This document shows, in pieces, positions 7,379-15,117 of a stretch of 47,254 nucleotides of DNA. Under the pieces are notes generated by a model. It was not told the DNA's origin. It did no database searches and saw nothing but the letters and a program-made list of their open reading frames with translations. The stretch covers positions 1 to 47,254 of the IMG/VR virus record IMGVR_UViG_3300009788_000144; one strand, 5' to 3'. Positions within the stretch are counted from its first letter, which is position 1, and each line of letters opens with the position of its first letter. Origin of the DNA: a virus. The position numbers and the translations under genes are program-made.

Positions 7379-7741
7379 ATGTTAAAACCACGGTTTGCTT
7401 TATATAATACACGCCAAGACAATATCCTATGCAAGAAGCAATGGAGCAATAGCAATGGCAATTCATATTATAATTTTCTATGGACTAAGGTAGAGGAAAG
7501 CCGTTATCTCATTTTGAGTTCTAGTGGTGTAGATGTTTTGATTGATCATATCTGCTATACAGTCCTTGATGAATTGGTACCTGTAGATCAACGAAGCATT
7601 GCCCACAACGTTGCCCAATTTTTAGTATTGAATAGCTTTGATAAGGATTTGATAATTATTCCCATCAAACAAGTTGGTGCTTCTTACACAGATGAATGGA
7701 TAGAGCAAGGATTAGATTTTGTGAATGGATTTGGAATATGA
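7379..7741 (+). CDS. VNAF-family paralog, subgroup 3
   Basis: A 120-residue protein lacking the long N-terminus: RFALYNTRQDNIL begins at residue 5, FLW follows near 35, DLIIIPIKQVG near 89, and LDFVNGFGI is the exact C-terminus. The subgroup differs by a short start and by a helix-rich middle. The weak GGTGG before ATG and the 62-base gap upstream suggest independent initiation. Its stop overlaps the next ATG. Function unknown. Confidence 0.87.
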   Translation: MLKPRFALYNTRQDNILCKKQWSNSNGNSYYNFLWTKVEESRYLILSSSGVDVLIDHICYTVLDELVPVDQRSIAHNVAQFLVLNSFDKDLIIIPIKQVGASYTDEWIEQGLDFVNGFGI

Positions 7742-8121
7742 GTTTTGAGAGAGTGATTTTGGAACATATGCCTGAAGTAGAGAGTAGAGAACCTTGTCAT
7801 GGGTATGTTATATTTAATCCAGCCACGAATAAGTATTTAAGTGAGGGAATGGACCCAAGGAAAAGTCAAGGATGGCAATGGTTTAATATACCTCAAAATG
7901 TAGTATTTGCTGGTACCATACTTGAAGACCCTATTGAAGAAAGAATGTTAAGGTTAGCACAGAGTCAATATATCTCTATGAATATTGACTTGCATGGATG
8001 TATGTTAATCCCTGCTGTGTCGTATGTTGGTGACCTTAGAATTGATTATGTTGAAGTATATGTTAAGGTTGATTTCGTTAATGCATTTAATTTTTTGGAT
8101 ACAATAAAAAATTCCGTATAA
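7738..8121 (+). CDS. VNAF-family paralog, subgroup 3
   Basis: The start at 7738 (ATGA overlap) is chosen over 7696, giving 127 residues. GYVIFNPATNKYLSEGMD lies at about 21-38, GWQWF follows, CMLIPAVSYVG in the second half, and VDFVNAFNFLDTIKNSV at the end. It is followed by an 85-base intergenic region with a strong promoter, so it probably ends the first transcription unit. Function unknown. Confidence 0.87.
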   Translation: MSFERVILEHMPEVESREPCHGYVIFNPATNKYLSEGMDPRKSQGWQWFNIPQNVVFAGTILEDPIEERMLRLAQSQYISMNIDLHGCMLIPAVSYVGDLRIDYVEVYVKVDFVNAFNFLDTIKNSV

Positions 8122-8133
8122 ATGCCGTAAATT

Positions 8134-8147
8134 CCTTATAATTTATG
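8134..8147 (-). repeat. Inverted copy of the CATAAATTATAAGG element
   Basis: CCTTATAATTTATG is the reverse complement of the 14-base core of the leader repeat at 1281-1306 and 2679-2704. Another inverted copy is at 836-849. All copies except 836-849 lie just before a gene start. Confidence 0.6.
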
Positions 8148-8148
8148 C

Positions 8149-8177
8149 TTGTAATAAAGAATTAATTGTTGTATAAT
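8149..8177 (+). promoter_or_regulatory. Sigma-70 promoter within the array
   Basis: TTGTAA at 8149-8154, 17-base spacer, TATAAT at 8172-8177. The gene start is 30 bases downstream. Confidence 0.75.
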
Positions 8178-8206
8178 GGTGATAACAGTGTTATTAGAGA
8201 ATTGAT

Positions 8207-8434
8207 ATGGAAATATCAGGATCAATGTTTGTAATTCTTGCAATTCTTGCAATTCTTGTAATTGGAGTAGTTATTCAATTATTCAGTGGGTTTTTCATCT
8301 GGTTATTGAAGACGCTGTTCTATTTCATTGTTTTCGTGGTCGTGTGTTATGTATTATTACTTTTGTACCCGATCATAATGATGATGCTTTCCACTCTTCT
8401 CTTAGCCTTACAATTATTTATGGCAGGATTATGA
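8207..8434 (+). CDS. Small hydrophobic membrane protein
   Basis: A 75-residue protein that is almost entirely hydrophobic, with two or three membrane segments (about residues 5-33, 38-55 and 56-75). The DNA for residues 7-15 contains a 9-base tandem repeat (AATTCTTGC). It is the first gene behind the internal sigma-70 promoter and overlaps the next gene, a membrane-anchored VNAF copy, by four bases; a shared membrane location is plausible. It could be holin-like in size, but nothing specific supports that. Confidence 0.82.
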   Translation: MEISGSMFVILAILAILVIGVVIQLFSGFFIWLLKTLFYFIVFVVVCYVLLLLYPIIMMMLSTLLLALQLFMAGL

Positions 8435-9021
8435 TTGATTTATTGGGTTATTTAGACTTTCTAATTGAAACCAAGAAAATAGGAGATCTGACATTCTTTG
8501 TCGTTGGTTTCGGTTTATTGTTCTACGGTGCCATTGAATTTACGTTATGGGGCATATCTAAAATTGAAAATATTCTAGGTAAAATGGTTGCCTTTATTCC
8601 AGAAAAAGAATTTATGCTCACGAAAATGCCACAAAAATATGAACAAATGGAGACTGGTCTCGTTCTTTTTAACACCAACACAGAAAAATATCTATCAGTG
8701 GAAGAGGAATGGAACGGGCATGATGGTTATGATATCTTTTATAAATGGGCAGATTCTACTTCATGCCTACTTATAAACGGAAGTGGTCATCGTAATTCAG
8801 GGTTCAGTTGGAAGAAAATGGTTGGTTACGTAGGTCGTGAAATTCACGCATGTTTATTAGTTCCTGTTGAAATATTTATTCATGACACCATGTTTGGTCG
8901 GCACCGTGGATTTTTTATGAACGCTAATTTCATTAATGCATTCAGGTTTCAAGATGAACTTGATGACGTGTCATCTAACGTATTGAAGAAGATACTGAAT
9001 GGACTTAAAAACAATGAGTAA
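8431..9021 (+). CDS. Membrane-anchored VNAF-family paralog
   Basis: A 196-residue protein using the ATGA start at 8431. Residues 20-43 (FFVVGFGLLFYGAIEF, then TLWGI) form a membrane segment absent from most paralogs. The core follows: TGLVLFNTNTEKYLSVEEEW at 75-94, ACLLVPVEIF, then NANFINAFRFQDELDD and a Lys/Asn-rich tail. The family domain thus sits on a membrane anchor encoded next to a small membrane protein. Only one other copy, at 12600, has this design. Function unknown. Confidence 0.87.
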   Translation: MIDLLGYLDFLIETKKIGDLTFFVVGFGLLFYGAIEFTLWGISKIENILGKMVAFIPEKEFMLTKMPQKYEQMETGLVLFNTNTEKYLSVEEEWNGHDGYDIFYKWADSTSCLLINGSGHRNSGFSWKKMVGYVGREIHACLLVPVEIFIHDTMFGRHRGFFMNANFINAFRFQDELDDVSSNVLKKILNGLKNNE

Positions 9022-9232
9022 AGAAAAAACAGACGAACAACTTGACGCCGAGTACGAACGGCGATTCTGGTGGTGGCGGTTGAGGGCAGACCTTTGGTGC
9101 TGGATTTGTGGGGGCGACAGAGACATATCCAAAAGGTATAAAACCTATGCCGCAACCAACTTCTACATGGACAGACCAGCAAGGATGTGGGCGATGTCTA
9201 TTATCGTTGCAGAATACGAAGGGAAAATATAG
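9014..9232 (+). CDS. Small Trp-rich protein
   Basis: A 72-residue protein starting at 9014 inside the end of the previous gene. It has an Arg/Trp cluster (ERRFWWWRLRADLWCWICGG) with one CxxC pair, followed by a Tyr-rich tail. No family recognised. The single CxxC pair is not enough for a zinc site unless it dimerises. A GGGG-rich sequence follows before the next gene. Confidence 0.7.
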   Translation: MSKEKTDEQLDAEYERRFWWWRLRADLWCWICGGDRDISKRYKTYAATNFYMDRPARMWAMSIIVAEYEGKI

Positions 9233-9251
9233 CACCGGGGGGTAAGGCCAA

Positions 9252-9677
9252 ATGAATCGGAGGATATCGCCGGGAACAGGAACACGAAAAGTGGAACAGT
9301 TTCTGAATACAGCAACGATTCAAGAAGCGTGGCATAACACATATCTTGGGTATTTTCTTTACAGTTTGCACAAAGAAAAGTTTTTAGATAATATCACCGT
9401 TCCGGGTAAAACAGGATTATACCTGAGTTGGGCTTCCATAACCGGATACGTGGTATTGAACAATGATTTAGAAACAAGCGAGGAAAGACACACACGTATC
9501 ATGGAATTCTTTCAAAAAACTGAGGGGGACAATTGGCCTAGACAGAATTTCCTGTGTGTATTTGGAAAAGTTATATCAAACAGTGATTCACATAAACTTG
9601 TTAGTGCTGAATATGATTTCCGGCGGTCGTTTTTCTTTGACGAGAAAGAGTACACTGTGAATAGGAATCTATTATGA
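9252..9677 (+). CDS. VNAF-family paralog, diverged
   Basis: A 141-residue protein with LGYFLYSLHKEKFLDN in the first half, LSW near residue 57, NFLCVFGKVIS replacing the IVPC strand, and EYDFRRSFFFDEKEY replacing the VNAF tail. The aromatic spacing of the tail (DFxxxFxF) is kept although the residues between have changed. The start has GGGG ten bases upstream. It overlaps the next gene by four bases. Function unknown. Confidence 0.82.
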   Translation: MNRRISPGTGTRKVEQFLNTATIQEAWHNTYLGYFLYSLHKEKFLDNITVPGKTGLYLSWASITGYVVLNNDLETSEERHTRIMEFFQKTEGDNWPRQNFLCVFGKVISNSDSHKLVSAEYDFRRSFFFDEKEYTVNRNLL

Positions 9678-10045
9678 CACGTACACCATCACATTGGCTT
9701 TCGTCACATTGGGTTGTATATGATCCTGAAAATGACAGGTGTTTGCGTGTCAGTGAGATAGACCACCGGATTCTATGGGAAAAGAAGCCGCTTACTAACT
9801 ATCTTCTTTTGTCTTTGGATAATATTGAATATATTGAGAAGTTTCAATGTATGCTAGTGACAGTTGAGGTGGATGTTTTGGCTAAGAGAATCGTGAATAA
9901 ATTGTTAATCAATTTTCTTACTAAAAAGGCAATGTGGCGGAAAGTAATAGTTGTTCCTGTTGTTGGGAGCCAGTACCACGGTCACACCTCATGTGAGGAA
10001 CTACCAGAACATTTGGATTTTGTGAGGGGATTCAAATTCACATAA
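9674..10045 (+). CDS. VNAF-family paralog, subgroup 3
   Basis: A 123-residue protein with SHWVVYDPENDRCL at 13-26, ILWEKK at 36-41, VIVVPVVGSQ near 94, and LDFVRGFKFT as the exact C-terminus. The stop (TAA at 10043-10045) overlaps a reading frame that carries the first motif of the next paralog. Function unknown. Confidence 0.87.
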   Translation: MTRTPSHWLSSHWVVYDPENDRCLRVSEIDHRILWEKKPLTNYLLLSLDNIEYIEKFQCMLVTVEVDVLAKRIVNKLLINFLTKKAMWRKVIVVPVVGSQYHGHTSCEELPEHLDFVRGFKFT

Positions 10046-10086
10046 AATTATACAACCTTTGGGATTCTATTGATGAGACGTTTCTC

Positions 10087-10395
10087 ATGATTAAACGTAA
10101 GGACGCAGATTATCCTAATCTCCAATGGGTTGAGGAATTAACAGGTGGACGCAGATTATTCTTAGGTGACGATGATGTAAAAAAATTAGGAGCAATACAC
10201 TCATTGTATGTTTATGGAAGATACACGGAACCAGAAATTGCTTCACTGCCAATAGTTGTTGAAATGGATGACATGACAAGGGACATATACGACTTTGTAA
10301 AACGTACTACCAACTGGAGAGATATCTGGTTTTTCCCTGTAATGCGTGGTGGTGATGATAGAGTTATGGATTTTACAAATGGTTTTCAAGTTTAG
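10087..10395 (+). CDS. VNAF-family paralog with a displaced start codon
   Basis: From the first ATG this protein has 102 residues and ends in the family tail MDFTNGFQV, with WFFPVMRGG as the strand before it, but it lacks the first motif. The same frame upstream of the ATG encodes KLYNLWDSIDETFLMIKR, which is the missing motif. That frame begins with ATA at 10042, forming ATAA with the upstream stop exactly where neighbours have ATGA. Either a rare ATA or ATT start is used, or a start-codon mutation has shortened the protein. Confidence 0.75.
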   Translation: MIKRKDADYPNLQWVEELTGGRRLFLGDDDVKKLGAIHSLYVYGRYTEPEIASLPIVVEMDDMTRDIYDFVKRTTNWRDIWFFPVMRGGDDRVMDFTNGFQV

Positions 10396-10756
10396 ACCAC
10401 AATTTACAATTTATCATCCAGAACAAGATAAATTCTTGTTCTGGTCAAATGTTGTTACGGTTTCACCACCGGGGGAGTCGATTATTTTTATGTGGGGGGA
10501 TAAGTTGCCGGTGGGTCTTCGCCACATGTTGATTACAATGCATCATATTCATGATATAGAGACTGATCAAAGTAGATTAAATTTTCTAATTAGAGATATG
10601 CTTAAGTTCCTGAAGGGTACTAGTGTATGGGAAGAGATTATGCTTGTCCCAATAGACCGAGATACTGGCACCAGCGGCAAAGACAAAACAATTATTAATG
10701 ATTTGAATTTTATTAATGCATTCAGGTGCAGTATGATGACGGCGGGTGATAAGTAA
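10379..10756 (+). CDS. VNAF-family paralog, subgroup 3
   Basis: The ATG at 10379, inside the end of the previous gene, gives 125 residues; the longer frame from 10346 adds only shadow sequence. FTIYHPEQDKFLFWSN lies at 9-24, FMWGDK near 39, IMLVPIDRDTG in the second half, LNFINAFRCSMM near the end. The Asn-Ala-Phe core is kept but the final Phe of the motif is Cys. Function unknown. Confidence 0.83.
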   Translation: MVFKFRPQFTIYHPEQDKFLFWSNVVTVSPPGESIIFMWGDKLPVGLRHMLITMHHIHDIETDQSRLNFLIRDMLKFLKGTSVWEEIMLVPIDRDTGTSGKDKTIINDLNFINAFRCSMMTAGDK

Positions 10757-10761
10757 AAACT

Positions 10762-11286
10762 ATGAGACTGGATTTAGGTACAGATGAGTTTGTAGTAGCA
10801 GATAAAAGACTAAAGCCTTTTGACTATAAGCGTAAAGGTGTAGCAATCTACAATGCTTCGCAGGATACGTTCCTATGCCGTGAATTTGAAGCCGATGATG
10901 AATGTGCGGATAGTAATTGTGGGCGTCTAGAATTTGCGTGGAAAAAGGATAAACTTATGCTTATTCCTGATGAAACATTATCCATCCTTTCAAAGAATAT
11001 ATTTCTAAGAACTACTGATCAACCAATTCTACGAGAAGACCTACTGTTTAAAATACCCATGACTGATTTTGTCTGGAATCATATTGATAATTGCATTATA
11101 GTGAACTGTATGTACTTCCACGCAGACGTTTATAACCGACGTGGGTTGATCTATGCATTGGGTCAATTAGTCCGTGGGCGGGGGTTCCCGTCGTCTGAGT
11201 TGATACCTGAGAGCCATCGGGAGATATTCATAGACATTGATCACATACACACCACCCCATTGACCATATTTAAGAGAGAGTTATGA
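10762..11286 (+). CDS. VNAF-family paralog, diverged tail
   Basis: A 174-residue protein. GVAIYNASQDTFLCREF begins at residue 29, a Cys-containing acidic loop (DDECADSNC) follows, then FAWKKDKLMLIPDE. The second half has CIIVNCMYF as the hydrophobic strand and EIFIDIDHIHTTPLTIF in place of the tail. It is among the longest soluble copies. It starts five bases after the previous stop and overlaps the next gene by four. Function unknown. Confidence 0.83.
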   Translation: MRLDLGTDEFVVADKRLKPFDYKRKGVAIYNASQDTFLCREFEADDECADSNCGRLEFAWKKDKLMLIPDETLSILSKNIFLRTTDQPILREDLLFKIPMTDFVWNHIDNCIIVNCMYFHADVYNRRGLIYALGQLVRGRGFPSSELIPESHREIFIDIDHIHTTPLTIFKREL

Positions 11287-11717
11287 AACCCACAATCTCT
11301 ATTACAAAACCGTCAGGGGTTCAAACTATGCGAGAGCCGGAGATAAGGGTAGTGGACCACATTCCTCTTGGTCGGGAACTGGTGATACAGAAAGGATATG
11401 TGCTGTATAGTACAGAGACTGAGCGGTATTTGTCGTATTACAGTGAGTCCCCGCAACTATGTTGGAGAGAGAAACCAATCAATTTGTTTATGAGTGAAGA
11501 TGTTGATAATAGTCTTGTTTCGGTTGTGCTTGCCCATGATATTCAATCATTTGTTGGGAAAGAAGCATATTCTTCTTGTTTCATGGTGCCCAGTGTGTAT
11601 TATAGTCGGGTAGTTGACGCCTCTACAATAGATGGCAAGGTAAGTATTATTGAGGTACATGTAGTCCACGACTTTAGACGAACTTTCCCATGGAGTGACA
11701 TAGCACCATGGCAATGA
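11283..11717 (+). CDS. VNAF-family paralog, subgroup 3
   Basis: A 144-residue protein with KGYVLYSTETERYLSYYSES at about 38-57, LCWREK, a Val/Leu/Ser helix, CFMVPSVYYSR, and VVHDFRRTFPWSDI at the C-terminus. The tail variant DFRRTF is shared in pattern with the copies at 9252 and 14502, suggesting a separate branch (DFRxxF). ATGA overlaps on both sides. Function unknown. Confidence 0.85.
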   Translation: MKPTISITKPSGVQTMREPEIRVVDHIPLGRELVIQKGYVLYSTETERYLSYYSESPQLCWREKPINLFMSEDVDNSLVSVVLAHDIQSFVGKEAYSSCFMVPSVYYSRVVDASTIDGKVSIIEVHVVHDFRRTFPWSDIAPWQ

Positions 11718-12085
11718 TAAAAGATCTTGACTTAACTGATGATTATCTTTGGTATAATCCGGTTAACGAGAAGTATCTCACCATAGAGTATTTGACTGAA
11801 CCACCACCCACCATTAAGGAATTTAGTGAAGTAGAGCAAAAGCACCTATGGGGATTTGCTTGGGTAGATAAACCAGTAATCACTACATGGATTAGTTTTA
11901 AAGGAAAGGAAGCTGATAAGTTAACTACTTTCATATCACAAAACCCGGATGGAAAACACGGAATGTTTGTTCCCTTCAAGTTTGTGAGAATTAGGGAAGG
12001 GGTTAATATAATCTCAGTTGATCATATACTGAGCGTGTCCTTCGCAGTTGCTAATTTAGACGATATTGGGGGATTGCATTTGTAA
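11714..12085 (+). CDS. VNAF-family paralog, diverged
   Basis: A 123-residue protein if the ATGA start at 11714 is used; an ATG six bases upstream is also possible. DDYLWYNPVNEKYLTIEYL lies at 8-26, GFAWVDKP near 53, MFVPFKFVRI near 86, and VDHILSVSFAVANLDD at the end, where the tail keeps only the hydrophobic spacing. Function unknown. Confidence 0.83.
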   Translation: MIKDLDLTDDYLWYNPVNEKYLTIEYLTEPPPTIKEFSEVEQKHLWGFAWVDKPVITTWISFKGKEADKLTTFISQNPDGKHGMFVPFKFVRIREGVNIISVDHILSVSFAVANLDDIGGLHL

Positions 12086-12114
12086 TCTGGATTTTGTACT
12101 GGGATTAAGCTATA

Positions 12115-12597
12115 ATGGCATTTGACAAAGACGCGAAAATTAGAGAGAAATCAATGACATTTATTCCAAATACGTGGGTTAAAGAAACCTCGGACAACAC
12201 TTATACCCTTTATCATATGGATAAAGAAGCTCATTTATCTCTACAGTTACCAGAGGGCGTGTATACTTGGGGTGGAGAGGATATGCTTCAGTCTTGGGAT
12301 GGAAAGGACACATTTCAGTTTTTTACTGATATGGAAATTGATTTTCTTACCACCATGGTACGTTCCATGATTGAGATATCTGAGGTTACACCGCCTCCTG
12401 ATGAAATTGATGTTTGTGAGGAGATGCTTGGTGGCTCTGGTATGGGTATTAGAATGCTGGGGGTAGTGAAAATGATAGTTAAAACTGGATACCAACATAT
12501 ACGGATAGTGCCCGGAGACTTGAAACCATCGTATATTACAAATGGGAGGATGGTTGATGTGTGGGAGCCTGATTTTCGTTACGGAATCAGGATTTAG
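12115..12597 (+). CDS. VNAF-family paralog, diverged
   Basis: A 160-residue protein with YTLYHMDKEAHLSLQ at 29-43, YTWGGEDML near 51, a helix with a PPPDEIDVCEE loop, IRIVPGDLKPSY, and VWEPDFRYGIRI as the C-terminus. The central region is longer than in most copies. It is preceded by a 29-base gap with no clear Shine-Dalgarno sequence, and ends two bases before the next start. Function unknown. Confidence 0.82.
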   Translation: MAFDKDAKIREKSMTFIPNTWVKETSDNTYTLYHMDKEAHLSLQLPEGVYTWGGEDMLQSWDGKDTFQFFTDMEIDFLTTMVRSMIEISEVTPPPDEIDVCEEMLGGSGMGIRMLGVVKMIVKTGYQHIRIVPGDLKPSYITNGRMVDVWEPDFRYGIRI

Positions 12598-12599
12598 TT

Positions 12600-13271
12600 A
12601 TGGATATGTTTACAGTTGTGATAACATGGCAAGTTTGGCTGACTGCCATTGTAATATCTGTGATAGTTTTTATTGGTCTTCGGGTAAAGAAACGACCGAC
12701 AGGAGCCGTTCAGGAGAAAAGAGTATACCCCATAAAGCAGAAAGTATTGGATGCTAAGCCAGAATCTCCCTATTCTGTATACGAAGGGTATGCTCTGTAT
12801 TGCACAAACAAAGATATGTATTTACGGTGTATTGACAATTCAACTTACGACTGGGTAGAGACTTTAAGAGATGCGGAAGACTTTTTCTTGAAGGCAGATG
12901 GTGAACCAAAACCAGTTTGGCACTTTCACAAAGCAATATCAAATTTCGTTGGGTCACTGCACTGTGTGCTAGTTCCATGCAAATTATATACAAAAAATTA
13001 TCCAAATTATATACCATTTGCTTATTTTAAGAATATGACTTATCGTGGTAGATTCACTGAACCAGATTTTAATAAATCAATGGATTTCCACGTGTATTAT
13101 GAAAGAATGATAGAAGAAAGCAGTGTGCCTGAAGAAGCAATAGTGTCTTCCAGTATAAGCACCTCACTGAGCAACCCCTTGTCTAAGAAGTCGGGGCCAC
13201 CAAGACCACGACCACCCCCACCCCCAAGACCACGACCAATACCCCCAAAATCAAGAATAATTAATAATTAA
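12600..13271 (+). CDS. Membrane-anchored VNAF-family paralog with Pro/Arg tail
   Basis: A 223-residue protein. Residues 5-27 form a membrane anchor (VVITWQVWLTAIVISVIVF) followed by basic residues, which predicts an outside-in orientation with the domain in the cytoplasm. YEGYALYCTNKDMYLR lies near 60, YDWVETLRDAEDFF follows, CVLVPCKLY near 122, and SMDFHVYYERMIEE replaces the tail. Unlike any other copy it ends in a low-complexity stretch of alternating Pro and Arg (residues about 200-220), a possible protein- or RNA-binding tail. Function unknown. Confidence 0.86.
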   Translation: MDMFTVVITWQVWLTAIVISVIVFIGLRVKKRPTGAVQEKRVYPIKQKVLDAKPESPYSVYEGYALYCTNKDMYLRCIDNSTYDWVETLRDAEDFFLKADGEPKPVWHFHKAISNFVGSLHCVLVPCKLYTKNYPNYIPFAYFKNMTYRGRFTEPDFNKSMDFHVYYERMIEESSVPEEAIVSSSISTSLSNPLSKKSGPPRPRPPPPPRPRPIPPKSRIINN

Positions 13272-13272
13272 T

Positions 13273-13827
13273 ATGAGCATGATGAAGAGAATACATAAGA
13301 AAAGGAAACTTGGGAAACTTGTGAAAATCAACAAACCGGTGTACAAGGATACTTTCCTTTCTGAAAGGCCGGAAGAGAATGATAAGGGAGTGGCGATAGC
13401 CCGTGGTAATCTATTATACAATACAGAAACAGATAAGTTTTTGAATACAGTGAATGGGAAGGTTGGTGGAGAATTTTCTTGGGAAGCCCAGAGTGCTTAT
13501 TTTATATCAACTAGAAACACTGGTTCCGCAGATGAAAAAGAATTTAACAGGATTGTAAAATTTATCACACCAGAAGAGGGAATACAGTCAGTAATAGTGC
13601 CAGTAACCACATATAGACTACGAAGAACGGCATTTACATATGAAGTGTATGTGGAAAGAAATTTTGGGTTGGCCTTTGCTTATGTAAAGTTTATACAAGA
13701 ACAGGCAAGTGAAGGTGTAGCAGGCGATAATGATCCACTTAATCAACGAACACTTATTGGTTTTGATCCCGCGCAGGATGGTGCGGATATAACGGTAATG
13801 TGTATCGGGATATCAGGTGAAATGTAG
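13273..13827 (+). CDS. VNAF-family paralog with C-terminal extension
   Basis: A 184-residue protein with a basic start (MKRIHKKRKLGKL), GNLLYNTETDKFLN at about 47-60, FSWEAQSAYFIS, VIVPVTTYRLRR, and ERNFGLAFAYVKF in the tail position. About 45 further residues follow (ending DGADITVMCIGISGEM) that have no counterpart in other copies. It starts one base after the previous stop codon. Function unknown. Confidence 0.85.
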   Translation: MSMMKRIHKKRKLGKLVKINKPVYKDTFLSERPEENDKGVAIARGNLLYNTETDKFLNTVNGKVGGEFSWEAQSAYFISTRNTGSADEKEFNRIVKFITPEEGIQSVIVPVTTYRLRRTAFTYEVYVERNFGLAFAYVKFIQEQASEGVAGDNDPLNQRTLIGFDPAQDGADITVMCIGISGEM

Positions 13828-13835
13828 AGTAAATT

Positions 13836-14195
13836 ATGAATACTAGTACGCCCATAGCAAAAAAACGGTTTGCCATTTATCATCTTGGAATGAAAAAATT
13901 TCTGTTCATGTTGAGGGAAACACCGCATGGTAGCCCATTTACATGGATGCCAAGCAATGGGATATTCTTCACGTTAAATCAAGAGAACATTAGTTCATTT
14001 ATCGGCTACTTACATAACGATAAGTATAGTAAGATAGGAACTGTGTGTATTTGGGTGATAAATTTTCTACGAAGGGAAAATAGTTGGAAAGATATTATGG
14101 TAGTTCCCTTGGATTTGTTGGAAGTTGGGAGTGATGAAGTAAACCTGTATGCACCGGATTATGACCGCAGCTATCAGCTATGGCTGGGAAAATGA
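13836..14195 (+). CDS. VNAF-family paralog, subgroup 3
   Basis: A 119-residue protein with KRFAIYHLGMKKFLFM at 10-25, FTWMPSNGIFF, a helix ending in SWKDIMVVPLDLLE, and YDRSYQLWLGK at the C-terminus. The DIMVVP strand is shared with the copies at 10379, 14192 and 15118 (WEEIMLVP, DDGIMLIP, MVEIMVVP), a subgroup marker. It overlaps the next gene. Function unknown. Confidence 0.84.
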   Translation: MNTSTPIAKKRFAIYHLGMKKFLFMLRETPHGSPFTWMPSNGIFFTLNQENISSFIGYLHNDKYSKIGTVCIWVINFLRRENSWKDIMVVPLDLLEVGSDEVNLYAPDYDRSYQLWLGK

Positions 14196-14488
14196 CTAAA
14201 CAGTTCTTTGTGATCTATAATCCAGAGAAGGATAAGTTTCTCTTGGATGAAACTGACCCGGAACTTCACCGCCCGTATCGGTGGGTGGTTGGCACATCTG
14301 GATGTTCCATACTGGCCATAACAGGGGACATGCTTGATGGGTTTATTGCAAGAGAATTTGAAACGGCTAATCATATACTTGAGTTTTTGAAAAACCACTG
14401 TCCAGATGATGGTATAATGTTGATCCCGATGAATATGATAAATGAAGACCGGGCCACGTTTGATTTCAAGCATGGGTTTAAGTTATGA
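14192..14488 (+). CDS. VNAF-family paralog, compact
   Basis: A 98-residue protein from the ATGA start at 14192 (an ATG at 14180 would add four residues). FFVIYNPEKDKFLLDETD begins at residue 5, YRWVVG near 28, then GIMLIPMNM and TFDFKHGFKL at the C-terminus. With the gene at 4902 it is one of the smallest full copies. The tail has Lys-His in place of Asn-Ala. Function unknown. Confidence 0.85.
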   Translation: MTKQFFVIYNPEKDKFLLDETDPELHRPYRWVVGTSGCSILAITGDMLDGFIAREFETANHILEFLKNHCPDDGIMLIPMNMINEDRATFDFKHGFKL

Positions 14489-14501
14489 TAGGGAGAACAT
14501 A

Positions 14502-15068
14502 ATGACAAGAACACGCATAGCAAGAGTAATGCCTAAAGTGGTTACCGAAATCAGGCGTGGCTATGTTCTTTTTTGCACAGATACGGACAAATTTATGACA
14601 TATACACCATATACTCACCCGTCATTTTTCTGGGTAGATGAAACTAGGTATCTGATTAACGAAAATATTATTGACACCGCAAGATGCGTGCTTAGAACAT
14701 CATCGTTTCAAGCATTTTTGGGTGAGGATAACGTCGTGTTGGTACCAACTGTGGGGTACTATGGGCCAGATTTACGTAATAAAGCCGGGGATGGGACGCA
14801 ACGGGATGTGTTTTTTGAGATAGATTTCAGACATTCGTTTGATATGTGGAAGGAAATACCAAAGATAAAAATGGCACCGGTTCTTAGTAAAAAGTTGAAA
14901 CACAGTTCGAAGATGTTTTCTGGGCTCAAATTGGACGGTATTGAATGGGATTTCACTAAGGGAGTTTCCCCGCATAATAGGCTTGACTCTATTAATATTC
15001 TTGACAAGTGGGCACATGACTCTCCACACTTCGATTTAAACGAGTCAAATGTCCCCGACAACGATTGA
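14502..15068 (+). CDS. VNAF-family paralog with C-terminal extension
   Basis: A 188-residue protein starting at 14502 behind GGGAGA. RRGYVLFCTDTDKFMTYTPY begins near residue 17, FFWVDE near 43, VVLVPTVGYYG near 82, and EIDFRHSFDMWKE near 110. A 75-residue extension follows, rich in Lys, Ser and Asp, with no recognised motif. It belongs with the DFRxxF branch of the family. Function unknown. Confidence 0.84.
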   Translation: MTRTRIARVMPKVVTEIRRGYVLFCTDTDKFMTYTPYTHPSFFWVDETRYLINENIIDTARCVLRTSSFQAFLGEDNVVLVPTVGYYGPDLRNKAGDGTQRDVFFEIDFRHSFDMWKEIPKIKMAPVLSKKLKHSSKMFSGLKLDGIEWDFTKGVSPHNRLDSINILDKWAHDSPHFDLNESNVPDND

Positions 15069-15117
15069 GCATTGTGGATTTTACATCCCATTAGTTTGAC
15101 AAAATTAGGTGAGAATA

